Assembly (NCBI GenBank): GCA_045593825.1 | Contig: JAZNXI010000129.1 | Span: forward strand, 1 to 11,490 | From: SIG299 sp045593825 | GTDB taxonomy: Bacteria; Bacillota; Clostridia; Lachnospirales; Lachnospiraceae | Reading direction: 5' to 3' | Length of the DNA: 11,490 bases | Shown: piece after piece, positions 1 through 6,931 of the stretch | Layout: every line of letters begins with the position of its first letter | Position numbering within the stretch: position 1 is the stretch's first letter | Program-made: the position numbers and the translations under genes | The notes under the pieces: generated by a model | What the model was told of the DNA's origin: nothing | Seen by the model: only the letters and a program-made list of their open reading frames with translations | The model's database searches: none

Positions 1-687
1 CCGGACAATTCCGAAAAGTATATTGGTTCTGCGGAAGTTTGGGAAGAGACACAGCAGCATATCCGTGACGTATTAAACGAGCTTGATATCAAGTTTGTGG
101 AAGGTGTTGGAGAAGCAGCGTTCTACGGACCAAAGGTAGATATCCAGGCAAAGAACGTATACGGTAAGGAAGACACCATGATTACCATCCAGTGGGATGC
201 CCTGCTTGCTGAGCAGTTTGATATGTACTATATCGATCAGAACGGTGATAAGGTTCGTCCATACATCATCCACAGAACATCCATGGGTTGTTACGAAAGA
301 ACTTTGGCATGGTTAACAGAAAAGTATGCGGGCTTATTCCCAACCTGGCTGTGTCCGGAGCAGGTTCGTGTGCTTCCAATCTCTGAAAAGTACAATGACT
401 ATGCAGAAAAGGTACAGAAGGAATTAAAGAAGAACGGTGTGCTTGCTACAGTAGATAACCGTTCCGAAAAGATTGGTTACAGAATCCGTGCTTCCAGATT
501 AGACCGCATTCCATACATGCTGGTAGTTGGTCAGAAGGAAGAAGAGGAAGGCGTTGTTTCCGTAAGAAGCCGTTTTCTTGGTGATGAAGGCCAGAAGCCG
601 CTGCAGACATTTATTGATGATATCTGCAAGGAAATCCGCACCAGAGAAATCCGCAAGATTGAAGTAACAGAAGAAAACAATAAGTAA
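1..687 (+). CDS. thrS: Threonine--tRNA ligase, C-terminal part (5' end outside window)
   Basis: Charges tRNA-Thr with threonine in the cytoplasm. The frame is open from base 1 and codes 228 residues to a TAA stop, so about the last third of a class II ThrRS is present. The segment starting VEGVGEAAFYGPKVDIQ is the ThrRS catalytic core. RPYIIHRTSMGCYERTLAWL corresponds to class II motif 3, with the conserved His-Arg before the small-residue turn and the downstream Glu-Arg. YAGLFPTWLCPEQVRVLPI is the hinge into the anticodon-binding domain, which runs to the C-terminus (RIPYMLVVGQKE, VRSRFLGDEG). The motif 3 wording (HRTSMGCYER) differs from the E. coli form; from memory it is usual in clostridial ThrRS. 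A terminator follows directly. The upstream leader, where a T-box would be expected, is outside the window. Confidence 0.97.
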   Translation, partial: PDNSEKYIGSAEVWEETQQHIRDVLNELDIKFVEGVGEAAFYGPKVDIQAKNVYGKEDTMITIQWDALLAEQFDMYYIDQNGDKVRPYIIHRTSMGCYERTLAWLTEKYAGLFPTWLCPEQVRVLPISEKYNDYAEKVQKELKKNGVLATVDNRSEKIGYRIRASRLDRIPYMLVVGQKEEEEGVVSVRSRFLGDEGQKPLQTFIDDICKEIRTREIRKIEVTEENNK

Positions 688-696
688 TAAAACAGG

Positions 697-728
697 CCGG
701 CAGGAGGAATACTACTTCTGCCGGTTTT
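697..728 (+). terminator. Intrinsic terminator of thrS
   Basis: CCGGCAG (697-703) pairs with CTGCCGG (718-724). Three further inner pairs, one of them G-U, lengthen the stem to about 10 bp. TTTT and an AT-rich tail follow. It lies 10 bases after the thrS stop, so it should separate thrS from the MATE gene. Confidence 0.85.
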
Positions 729-758
729 AATATATTGAAAGAGAAAAGATGTGAAGAG

Positions 759-2117
759 ATGAAAACGACAAACATGACCGAGGGAAATCCGTTTAAAACC
801 ATATTTTTCTTTGCAGTGCCAATGATAATTTCCAATCTGTTTCAGCAGTTGTATAACGTGATTGATACGCTGATTGTGGGAAACCGGCTGGGACAGGATG
901 CTTTGGCTGCGGTGGGCAGTGCCAGCAGCATTACGGCGGTGTTTGTGCAGCTGGCCACCGGGCTTGCTCTGGGCGGAGGCATTGTGATTTCACAGTATTT
1001 TGGTGCCGGAAAGTCAGATAAAATACGACTTTGTGCCACTACCTCGGCTTGCTTTTCTACAGTAGTAGGATTAATGTCAACTATACTTATGTGGATATAT
1101 GCGGAACCATTACTTATTTATGTAAATACACCGTTGGATATTGTTCCTTTGGGCGTGGATTATCTGCGGTTTTATTTCCTGGGAAGTGTACCGATTTTCT
1201 TATATAATGCTTTAAGCAGTGTGTATACGGCATTGGGCAATTCCAAGACACCACTGAAGTTTTTGATTATTTCTTCTGTGATAAATGTGGTTTTAGACTT
1301 GATATTTATTGTGAACCTGCACTGGGGAGTGGCAGGTTCGGCTGCGGCAACGGCAATTTCCCAGCTGGTGGCAATGGTACTGGCGTTAATGGATATGCCG
1401 AGGCTTTTGGCGGTGTTTCCAAAACCGGTTGCCGGAAAAGTTACCTCCTTTTTTGACGGAAAGCTTCTGCTTACCATGCTTCGGTTTGCCTTACCGTCCG
1501 CAATTCAGCAGTCCATTGTTTCCGTGGGCTCTGTGGTGGTGCAGGCAACCATCAACAGCTTTGGCTCAGCAGTGATGGCGGGCACAGCGGCGGCATCCAA
1601 GGTTATCAATCTAGCCATTGCTATTCCAATCAATTATGCCAACGCATATTCCGGCTTTGTGGGCCAGAACATGGGCGCTAAGAAGGTAGAACGGATTTGG
1701 CCGGGGCTTCGCTCGTCCATTCTGTGCTGTGGTGCGGTCTCTTTAGGGATGACCGTGCTGTTTGAGATATTTGCTGAACCGATTATCCGTATGTTTTTGT
1801 CGGATACGGAGGCGGATGTGGCCAGGGCACTGGCGGTGGGCTCGGAGTATCTTAGGGTAGTAGGTGCCTGTCTGATTGTGTTTGCGGCCTATATGCTGGT
1901 AAAGGCAACATTTAAGGGCAGCGGCGATATGAGCTGGTTTATCCTGACCACCTTACTCAGCTTCGTTATCCGGCTGGTGGTGACGGTGGGCTTTGCCGGT
2001 ACCTTCGGTGTAGATGTGATTTGGTGGGGCTTTAATCTTGGATGGATTATTTCCCTGATGTTAGCCATTGGAAGATACGTGCAGGGCGGCTGGAAAAAGA
2101 AGGCGCTGAAAGCATAA
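759..2117 (+). CDS. MATE family efflux transporter
   Basis: Inner-membrane multidrug/toxin exporter of the MATE family, which couples drug efflux to Na+ or H+ entry. It has 452 residues, the usual length (440-460), with about 12 hydrophobic segments in two repeats. The N-terminus reads TEGNPFKTIFFFAVPMIISN then LFQQLYNVIDTLIVGNRLG, the signature of the YoeA/VmrA-like MATE branch. The second half opens with the matching FALPSAIQQSIVSVGSVVVQ and GSAVMAGTAAASKV. The frame extends up to a TTG at 735, but ATG 759 (MKTTNMTEGNPFK) fits the family N-terminus better. ATG 774 is also possible, and no strong Shine-Dalgarno decides between them. A TATATT at 731-736 could be a -10 box but has no clear -35. 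It lies alone between a terminator and the pepF promoter. The substrate cannot be read from sequence. Confidence 0.93.
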   Translation: MKTTNMTEGNPFKTIFFFAVPMIISNLFQQLYNVIDTLIVGNRLGQDALAAVGSASSITAVFVQLATGLALGGGIVISQYFGAGKSDKIRLCATTSACFSTVVGLMSTILMWIYAEPLLIYVNTPLDIVPLGVDYLRFYFLGSVPIFLYNALSSVYTALGNSKTPLKFLIISSVINVVLDLIFIVNLHWGVAGSAAATAISQLVAMVLALMDMPRLLAVFPKPVAGKVTSFFDGKLLLTMLRFALPSAIQQSIVSVGSVVVQATINSFGSAVMAGTAAASKVINLAIAIPINYANAYSGFVGQNMGAKKVERIWPGLRSSILCCGAVSLGMTVLFEIFAEPIIRMFLSDTEADVARALAVGSEYLRVVGACLIVFAAYMLVKATFKGSGDMSWFILTTLLSFVIRLVVTVGFAGTFGVDVIWWGFNLGWIISLMLAIGRYVQGGWKKKALKA

Positions 2118-2123
2118 CAACTG

Positions 2124-2152
2124 TAGACAAGAGAAATGGATTTTGATAAAAT
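2124..2152 (+). promoter_or_regulatory. Sigma-A-type promoter of pepF
   Basis: TAGACA (2124-2129) and TAAAAT (2147-2152) are separated by exactly 17 bases, and each matches consensus at 5 of 6 positions. The predicted transcript starts near 2159. That rules out the in-frame ATGs at 2136 and 2151 as starts on this transcript and favours 2190 or 2199. Confidence 0.7.
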
Positions 2153-2163
2153 GAACGATAAAG

Positions 2164-2180
2164 GCAGGAGGAAATCCTGC
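2164..2180 (+). other. Small leader hairpin containing an AGGAGG
   Basis: GCAGGA (2164-2169) pairs with TCCTGC (2175-2180) around a GGAAA loop, a few bases after the predicted pepF transcript start. The AGGAGG at 2166-2171 is partly in the stem and is 18 or more bases from the likely starts, so it is probably not the working ribosome binding site. The function is unknown; it may be a 5' stabilising hairpin. Confidence 0.35.
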
Positions 2181-2198
2181 AAAGAAAGGATGAAGGTT

Positions 2199-3959
2199 AT
2201 GTACGATAAATGGTCATTGGAGGTTTTGTACTCCGGATTTGAAGATGAAAAGTTTTTAGCAGATTATGCTGCAGTGGATGGAAAGATTGCAGAATATCAG
2301 GCATTCGCAGAAAGTCTTGGCAGTGAGAGTGAAAGAGAAACCGTAAAGAAAGCGCTTCTTATGGATGAAGCATTTGAAGAGCTGGTAGGTAACCTGTTCA
2401 GCTTCTGTTCCCTGCGCCAGTCGGTGGACACTTCCGACACCGAGAGCGTTTCTTACATGGGACGCCTCATGCAGAAGATGGGTGATGTAACAAAGGCATC
2501 CACTATGATTGAAAAGTATATCGAAAAGATTGCGGATATGGACGCTGTCATCGGCGATGATGAACTGCTTTTAGCATACAGCGACCGCTTGCACAGAATC
2601 CAGAAGAATGCTAAGTATACTCTTTCTGAGGATGTGGAAGAAGCACTGGCAAGAATGGATGTGTGCGGCGGTTCCGCCTGGAGCGATTTGCAGGGCTTCT
2701 TAACCTCTTCCGTGGAAGTTGATTATAACGGCGAAAAGACAACCCTTTCTGCCATCCGTAACAAGGCATATGATGCGGATGCTACTGTCCGTAAGGAAGC
2801 ATACGAAGCAGAACTTAAGGCTTATGACAAGATTAAGGATTCCATTGCTTATTCCTTAAACAGCATTAAGATGCAGGATATTACCGAGTCCAAGATGCGT
2901 GGCTATGCGTCTCCGTTGGACAAGGTATTGTACCGTTCCAGAATGGAGCGTGCAACCTTAGAGGCTCTTCTGGAAGCCATGAAGGAATATATGCCAAACT
3001 TCCATGGCTATCTTCGTGCCAAGGCAGAGGCTCTCGGCCACAAGAACGGTCTTCCTTGGTATGACTTGTTTGCACCGATGGGCAGCAACACCAAGAAGTA
3101 CACCGTGGAAGAATCCAAGGCGTATTTAATGAATGTATTTGAAAAGTTCAATCCGCATATGGCAGAAATTATTGACCGCGCCTACGAAGAGGAGTGGATT
3201 GACTTCTTCCCTAGAAACGGCAAGGTGGGCGGTGCCTTCTGTGCATCCTTAGATGCCAAGAAGCAGTTCCGTGTGCTCACTAACTTTGACGGTTCCTTCA
3301 GCGATGTGGTAACCCTTGCCCATGAACTGGGCCACGGCTATCATGATTTCATGATTTTTGACAACCGTCCGTTAAATACCGGTTATTCCATGCCGGTGGC
3401 AGAAACCGCATCCACTTTTAACGAGAACGTGGTAACCAATTTTGCTATTGACCATGCATCTTCTGATGACGAGAAGTTATCTCTGTTAGAGGGCCAGTTA
3501 AGTGACGTAACCCAGATTATCTGCGACATCTACTCCAGATTTTTATTCGAGTCCCGCGTAGTGGAGAATAGAGCACAGAACTTCATGTTTGCGGACGAGC
3601 TTTGCAACATTATGTTGGAAGCCCAGAAGGAAGCTTACGGCGACGGTCTTGACCATGACGTGCTGCACCCATATATGTGGGCATGCAAGGGCCATTACTA
3701 CAGCGCAGGCCTTGGCTTCTATAATTTCCCATATGCCTTTGGTGGCTTGTTTGCCAGAGGTTTATATGAGAAGTATAAGCAGGAAGGTCCGGCATTCCTT
3801 GAGAAGTATAACTATATGCTTAAGGAAACTCCGGTAAGAAGTGTGGAAGATGTGGCAAAGATTTGCGATATCGACTTAACAAAGAAGGAATTCTGGTTAA
3901 TGAGCTTACATTCTTATGATGAGGCGATTGCGGAGTTTAAGAGACTGGCGAAGAAATAA
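2199..3959 (+). CDS. pepF: Oligoendopeptidase F (M3 family zinc metallopeptidase)
   Basis: Cytoplasmic zinc peptidase that cuts short peptides, probably helping to recycle imported or intracellular peptides. It has 586 residues, typical of clostridial PepF (about 560-610). The start YDKWSLEVLYSGFED matches the usual N-terminus of the family. The helical N-terminal domain includes CSLRQSVDTSDTESVSYMGRLMQ. The zinc motif HELGH is at residues 375-379, where H375 and H379 are ligands and E376 is the catalytic base. The third ligand is probably E402 in AETASTFNE, 27 residues after the first His, within the spacing used by M3 enzymes. The frame reaches back to 2136, but a good promoter overlaps that stretch. 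ATG 2199 has AAAGG 9 bases before it; ATG 2190 (three residues longer) is the alternative. There is no signal peptide. Confidence 0.95.
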   Translation: MYDKWSLEVLYSGFEDEKFLADYAAVDGKIAEYQAFAESLGSESERETVKKALLMDEAFEELVGNLFSFCSLRQSVDTSDTESVSYMGRLMQKMGDVTKASTMIEKYIEKIADMDAVIGDDELLLAYSDRLHRIQKNAKYTLSEDVEEALARMDVCGGSAWSDLQGFLTSSVEVDYNGEKTTLSAIRNKAYDADATVRKEAYEAELKAYDKIKDSIAYSLNSIKMQDITESKMRGYASPLDKVLYRSRMERATLEALLEAMKEYMPNFHGYLRAKAEALGHKNGLPWYDLFAPMGSNTKKYTVEESKAYLMNVFEKFNPHMAEIIDRAYEEEWIDFFPRNGKVGGAFCASLDAKKQFRVLTNFDGSFSDVVTLAHELGHGYHDFMIFDNRPLNTGYSMPVAETASTFNENVVTNFAIDHASSDDEKLSLLEGQLSDVTQIICDIYSRFLFESRVVENRAQNFMFADELCNIMLEAQKEAYGDGLDHDVLHPYMWACKGHYYSAGLGFYNFPYAFGGLFARGLYEKYKQEGPAFLEKYNYMLKETPVRSVEDVAKICDIDLTKKEFWLMSLHSYDEAIAEFKRLAKK

Positions 3960-3973
3960 GAGAAAAACAAAAA

Positions 3974-4015
3974 CAGCCTCTGCAACTTAGTTGCAGAGGC
4001 TGAAACTTTTTAATT
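3974..4015. terminator. Bidirectional terminator between pepF and the convergent regulator
   Basis: A perfect 12-bp stem, CAGCCTCTGCAA (3974-3985) and TTGCAGAGGCTG (3991-4002), encloses a 5-base loop. On the minus strand the stem is followed at once by TTTTTGTTTTT, an ideal tail for the regulator gene. On the plus strand a weaker AAACTTTTT tail follows, serving pepF. Confidence 0.92.
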
Positions 4016-4019
4016 CATA

Positions 4020-4382
4020 CTACTTCCCAATAAACTTCTTAATTGCTTCAAAGCTTTCCTGGCTAATCACATGCTCCATTTTGCAGGCATCTTCCAGTGC
4101 TGTCTCTTTGCTGACACCGATTTTCATTAACCAGTTGGAAATCATCTCGTGGCGCTCAAAAATCATTTCGGCGATTTGTTTGCCGGATTCGGTTAAGGTG
4201 ATGAAGCCGGCGGAGGAAACCACGATGTGATTGTTTTCTCTTAAATTTTTCATGGCGATACTGACGCTGGATTTTTTAAAGCCCAGTTCATTGGCAATGT
4301 CGACAGCGCGTACTACCGGCAGGGTTTTGCTAAGCATCAGTATGGTTTCTAAATAGTTTTCTGCAGATTCGTTGATAGCCAT
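4020..4382 (-). CDS. DtxR-family metal-dependent transcriptional repressor, likely Fe(II)-responsive
   Basis: A dimeric repressor expected to bind DNA when loaded with Fe(II) or Mn(II). It has 120 residues: a winged helix-turn-helix at about 22-65 (VVRAVDIANELGFKKSSVSIAMKNL, then wing and LTESGKQIA) and a dimerisation/metal domain at about 66-120. It lacks the C-terminal SH3-like domain of DtxR/IdeR, so it has MntR length. By recall-based alignment, metal residues are H78 (ERHEMI), C100, E103 and H104 (DACKMEH), plus E12. The Cys aligns with DtxR Cys102 where MntR has Glu99. N9 sits where MntR has Asp8 and DtxR has Met10. AGGAGA lies 6 bases before the ATG. It is divergent from feoAB, next to two operator-like palindromes, so the feo genes are the likely targets. 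The iron assignment is inferred. Confidence 0.92.
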   Translation of the reverse strand: MAINESAENYLETILMLSKTLPVVRAVDIANELGFKKSSVSIAMKNLRENNHIVVSSAGFITLTESGKQIAEMIFERHEMISNWLMKIGVSKETALEDACKMEHVISQESFEAIKKFIGK

Positions 4383-4435
4383 GTTGATTCTCCTGTATTT
4401 TATGTAATAAACTTATATTTGTTAGATTTTTTATT

Positions 4436-4464
4436 AGTATACCATGGTTTTCGAAAAAATTCAA
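4436..4464 (-). promoter_or_regulatory. Promoter of the DtxR-family regulator
   Basis: Reading the minus strand, TTGAAT (complement of 4459-4464) is followed after 17 bases by TATACT (complement of 4436-4441). Transcription should begin near 4429, giving a leader of about 47 bases. The spacer holds two small palindromes, ACCATGGT (4441-4448) and TTTTCGAAAA (4448-4457). No copy of the feo palindrome overlaps this promoter, so self-regulation is not evident. Confidence 0.65.
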
Positions 4465-4501
4465 ACAGGAATATTTTTAGCAAATTTTTCATAAAAATGT
4501 G

Positions 4502-4530
4502 TTGACAAAATGAAAAAATTATATTACACT
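4502..4530 (+). promoter_or_regulatory. Promoter of feoA
   Basis: A perfect TTGACA (4502-4507) is followed after 17 bases by TACACT (4525-4530, 4 of 6). The predicted start is near 4537, directly at the edge of the palindromic operator. The upstream region (4454-4500) is rich in A- and T-tracts and could act as an UP element. Confidence 0.72.
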
Positions 4531-4537
4531 CTACTCG

Positions 4538-4559
4538 AAAGTTAGTTGGCGCTAACTTT
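4538..4559 (+). promoter_or_regulatory. Operator-like palindrome at the feoA transcription start (box 1)
   Basis: AAAGTTAG (4538-4545) and CTAACTTT (4552-4559) form a perfect 8+8 inverted repeat around TTGGCG. It begins about 8 bases after the -10 box, so a bound repressor would block initiation. The core GTTAGTTGnnnCTAAC recurs at 4838-4853. The 22-bp arrangement resembles, from memory, the recognition element of the streptococcal DtxR-family repressors SloR/ScaR, and its GTTAG/CTAAC halves occur in DtxR sites. The divergent regulator is the likely binder. The same bases could form an mRNA hairpin just upstream of the feoA ribosome binding site. Confidence 0.75.
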
Positions 4560-4576
4560 AGTAAGGAGATGATATC

Positions 4577-4789
4577 ATGACATTAGTTGATGCAAACATT
4601 GGTGAAGAATATATCATTAAAGGTATTGCAACAGATGATGAAGAATTAAATTCCTTTTTATTCTCTCTGGGCTGCTATAGTGGCGAGCCAATCACCGTAG
4701 TTTCCAGAAAGAAAAGAAATTGTACCGTGTCCATTAAGGATGCCCGTTACAATATCGATAACGATTTAGCTGCGGCTATTTCAATATAA
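4577..4789 (+). CDS. feoA: FeoA family ferrous iron transport protein
   Basis: A small cytoplasmic partner of FeoB required for full Fe(II) uptake; it forms an SH3-like barrel thought to contact FeoB. It has 70 residues, normal for a single FeoA domain. VDANIGEEYIIKGIATDDEELNSFLFSLGCYSGEPITVVSR follows the FeoA pattern: an opening strand, a turn and helix ending in the LGC/G step, and a strand beginning with the E-I/V-V motif. NIDNDLAAAISI matches the closing strand. AAGGAG (4563-4568) is 8 bases before the ATG. It is the first gene after the iron-box promoter and is separated from feoB by 131 bases that hold a terminator and a second box. The DtxR-like regulator here lacks an SH3 domain, while FeoA is a free SH3-like protein; the domains are structurally related in the families. 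Confidence 0.93.
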   Translation: MTLVDANIGEEYIIKGIATDDEELNSFLFSLGCYSGEPITVVSRKKRNCTVSIKDARYNIDNDLAAAISI

Positions 4790-4798
4790 TGTCGGTAT

Positions 4799-4827
4799 AA
4801 AATAGTGACCCTGGTTCACTATTTTTT
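4799..4827 (+). terminator. Intrinsic terminator between feoA and feoB
   Basis: AAAATAGTGA (4799-4808) pairs with TCACTATTTT (4816-4825), a 10-bp stem with a 7-base loop, and the T-run continues to 4827. It lies 9 bases after the feoA stop and before feoB. It should therefore end part or most feoA transcripts and lower feoB expression from the feoA promoter. The stem is AT-rich, so read-through is plausible. Confidence 0.8.
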
Positions 4828-4837
4828 ATGACAAATA

Positions 4838-4853
4838 GTTAGTTGAAACTAAC
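4838..4853 (+). promoter_or_regulatory. Second operator-like palindrome, between feoA and feoB (box 2)
   Basis: GTTAGTTGAAACTAAC is a perfect 7+7 inverted repeat around GA and matches box 1 at 13 of 16 positions; only the three spacer bases differ. It starts 10 bases after the feoA-feoB terminator and 67 bases before feoB. Its presence suggests feoB has its own regulated start or a roadblock control. The local promoter is not clear: GTGACC (4805-4810) and TATGAC (4827-4832), 16 bases apart, are weak matches that overlap the terminator. Confidence 0.68.
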
Positions 4854-4874
4854 AAGAGTTACCAAAGACAAAGA

Positions 4875-4902
4875 CTTGTAAAAAACGAAATTAATATACA
4901 AG
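4875..4902 (+). other. Possible leader stem before feoB
   Basis: CTTGTA (4875-4880) and TACAAG (4897-4902) are perfectly complementary across a 16-base A/T-rich loop, ending 7 bases before the feoB AGGAGG (4910-4915). The stem is short and AT-rich, so it may be a chance repeat. Confidence 0.25.
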
Positions 4903-4920
4903 GGAAATTAGGAGGATTGT

Positions 4921-6921
4921 ATGAGAATTGCATTAACAGGAAATCCAAACAGTGGTAAGACCACCATGTACAATGCCCTTACCGGCCGCAATGAACATGT
5001 GGGCAACTGGGCAGGTGTTACGGTAGAAAAGAAGGAGAGTCCAATCAAGAAGAACTTTTACGATGGAGCAGAGGAATTAATTGCGGTAGATTTGCCGGGG
5101 GCTTATTCCATGTCTCCGTTTACTTCTGAGGAAAGCATCACTAGCGCTTATGTAAAGAATGAGAAGCCGGATGTCATTATCAACATCGTGGATGCTACCA
5201 ACTTAAGCCGAAGTTTATTTTTTACTACCCAGTTGTTAGAACTTGGAATTCCTGTGGTAGTTGCCCTGAATAAGAGTGATATCAACGAGAAAAAGGAAAC
5301 TCAGATTGATGAGGCAAAGTTGTCTGCAAAGCTTGGCTGTCCGGTGATTGAAACCGTGTCCATCTCCGGTGGTGACAATGGTTTAAAGTCGGTGGTTCAG
5401 GCTGCAGTGGCTCAGGTGGGAAAAACTCAGAAGGCACCATACATACAGGCAGATATTGACCTGACCGACAAAGCGGCGGTAGAAGCGGAAGACAGAAAGC
5501 GTTTTGCTTTTGTAAATAAGATTGTAGATGAAGTGGAAGAGAGAAAGGTACTCACCAAAGACACTAACATTGGGGATAGAATCGATGCGGTTGTGGCTCA
5601 TCCGGTGCTTGGTATCGGTGTATTTGCCGTAGTGATGTGGGCAGTATTTTACATCTCCCAGACTACAGTGGGCACCTGGATTGCAGACTGGTTAACCGGT
5701 ATCTTGGAGGGCTTCCAGGGATATGTGGCCGGTTTGGTGGAAAACGCAAGTCCATTCTTACAGTCTCTTTTAGTAGATGGTGTTATCGGCGGTTTAATTG
5801 CCGTAGTAGGTTTTCTTCCTTTGGTAATGGTTATGTATTTCCTCATTGCCCTGTTGGAAGACTGCGGTTATATGGCCCGTGCTACCGTTGTTTTAGACCC
5901 AATCTTTAAGAGAGTAGGTCTTTCCGGTAAATCCGTTATTGCGATGGTAGTTGGTATCGGTTGCGCCATTCCGGGTGTTATGGCGTCCAGAACAATCCGT
6001 AACGAGAGAGAACGTCGTGCAACAGCAATGCTGACTCCGTTTATGCCTTGTGGTGCCAAGATTCCGGTAATCACCCTGTTTGCAGCTTCCTTCTTCGGTA
6101 ATTCCGTGTGGGTGGCTCCTGTGATGTATTTTGTGGGCATTTTGCTGATTTTACTTGGTGCGCTGCTTGTTAAGGCTGTAACCGGCTATAAGTACAGAAA
6201 GTCTTTCTTTATTATTGAACTTCCGGAATACAAGCTGCCAAGTCTGAAAAGAGCTTGTGTTTCCATGTTAGACCGAGGTAAGGCATATATTATTAAGGCT
6301 GGTACCATTATTTTGGTATGTAATACTGTGGTTCAGATTATGCAGAGCTTTAACTGGAGTCTCCAGGTAGTGGAAGAGGGAATGGAGCAGACTTCCATTC
6401 TGGCAACCATTGCTTCTCCGATTGCGGTGCTTCTGGTTCCTGTAGTTGGTGTGGCTGCATGGCAGCTGGCAGCAGCGGCGGTAACCGGCTTTATTGCCAA
6501 GGAAAACGTAGTTGGTACATTGGCAGTTTGCTACGGATTATCCGCAGTTATTGATATTGATGAACTGGCGCTGGTTGGTGACGGTAATGTGGTTGCTACC
6601 GCTCTTGGATTAACCAAGGCTGCAGCACTGGCATATTTGATGTTTAACCTTTATACACCGCCTTGCTTTGCGGCAATGGGCGCCATGAATGCAGAAATGC
6701 AGAGTAAAAAGTGGCTGTTTGGCGGTATCTGCCTGCAGTTGTTTACCGGCTTTACCGTGGCATTCCTGGTATACCAGATTGGTACCTTAATCACCACCGG
6801 TGCAGTAGGTGCCGGTTTCTTACCGGGCCTTATGGCGGTACTTGCCATGAGCATCGTGATTGTACTGGTTAGCAGTGCAAACAATAAAAAAGCGCAGGCA
6901 GAATATGAATTAAGAAAGTAA
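4921..6921 (+). CDS. feoB: Ferrous iron transport protein B (FeoB)
   Basis: A membrane Fe(II) transporter with a cytoplasmic GTPase domain. It has 666 residues, like B. subtilis FeoB and shorter than E. coli FeoB. The G domain shows G1 GNPNSGKTT (7-15), G3 DLPG (57-60), G4 NKSD (117-120) and a G5-like SIS (147-149). A helical GDI-like region (about 165-220) leads into roughly eight membrane segments from residue 225. Gate motifs are GIGCAIPGVMASRTI (C348) and TPFMPCGAKIPV (C377), with ECG-type LLEDCGYMAR before them, AKENVVG at 526-532 and TPPC at 579-582. The first gate reads CAIPG where the E. coli form is CNVPA. AGGAGG lies 5 bases before the ATG. It is followed immediately by the Cys-rich small protein, and is probably repressed through the two palindromes. 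Confidence 0.98.
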   Translation: MRIALTGNPNSGKTTMYNALTGRNEHVGNWAGVTVEKKESPIKKNFYDGAEELIAVDLPGAYSMSPFTSEESITSAYVKNEKPDVIINIVDATNLSRSLFFTTQLLELGIPVVVALNKSDINEKKETQIDEAKLSAKLGCPVIETVSISGGDNGLKSVVQAAVAQVGKTQKAPYIQADIDLTDKAAVEAEDRKRFAFVNKIVDEVEERKVLTKDTNIGDRIDAVVAHPVLGIGVFAVVMWAVFYISQTTVGTWIADWLTGILEGFQGYVAGLVENASPFLQSLLVDGVIGGLIAVVGFLPLVMVMYFLIALLEDCGYMARATVVLDPIFKRVGLSGKSVIAMVVGIGCAIPGVMASRTIRNERERRATAMLTPFMPCGAKIPVITLFAASFFGNSVWVAPVMYFVGILLILLGALLVKAVTGYKYRKSFFIIELPEYKLPSLKRACVSMLDRGKAYIIKAGTIILVCNTVVQIMQSFNWSLQVVEEGMEQTSILATIASPIAVLLVPVVGVAAWQLAAAAVTGFIAKENVVGTLAVCYGLSAVIDIDELALVGDGNVVATALGLTKAAALAYLMFNLYTPPCFAAMGAMNAEMQSKKWLFGGICLQLFTGFTVAFLVYQIGTLITTGAVGAGFLPGLMAVLAMSIVIVLVSSANNKKAQAEYELRK

Positions 6922-6931
6922 GAGGTTTTTT

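Noticed and set aside
735..758. TTG start for the MATE gene at 735
   Set aside because: Non-standard start with no ribosome binding site, overlapping the thrS terminator tail and a possible -10 box. ATG 759 or 774 fits the family N-terminus.
4405..4441. Possible autoregulatory box in the regulator leader (GTTAG at 4421, TAATAA/TTATTA repeats)
   Set aside because: Only one half-site is present and its partner is not in the inward GTTAG...CTAAC order. The rest is AT-rich complementarity expected by chance.
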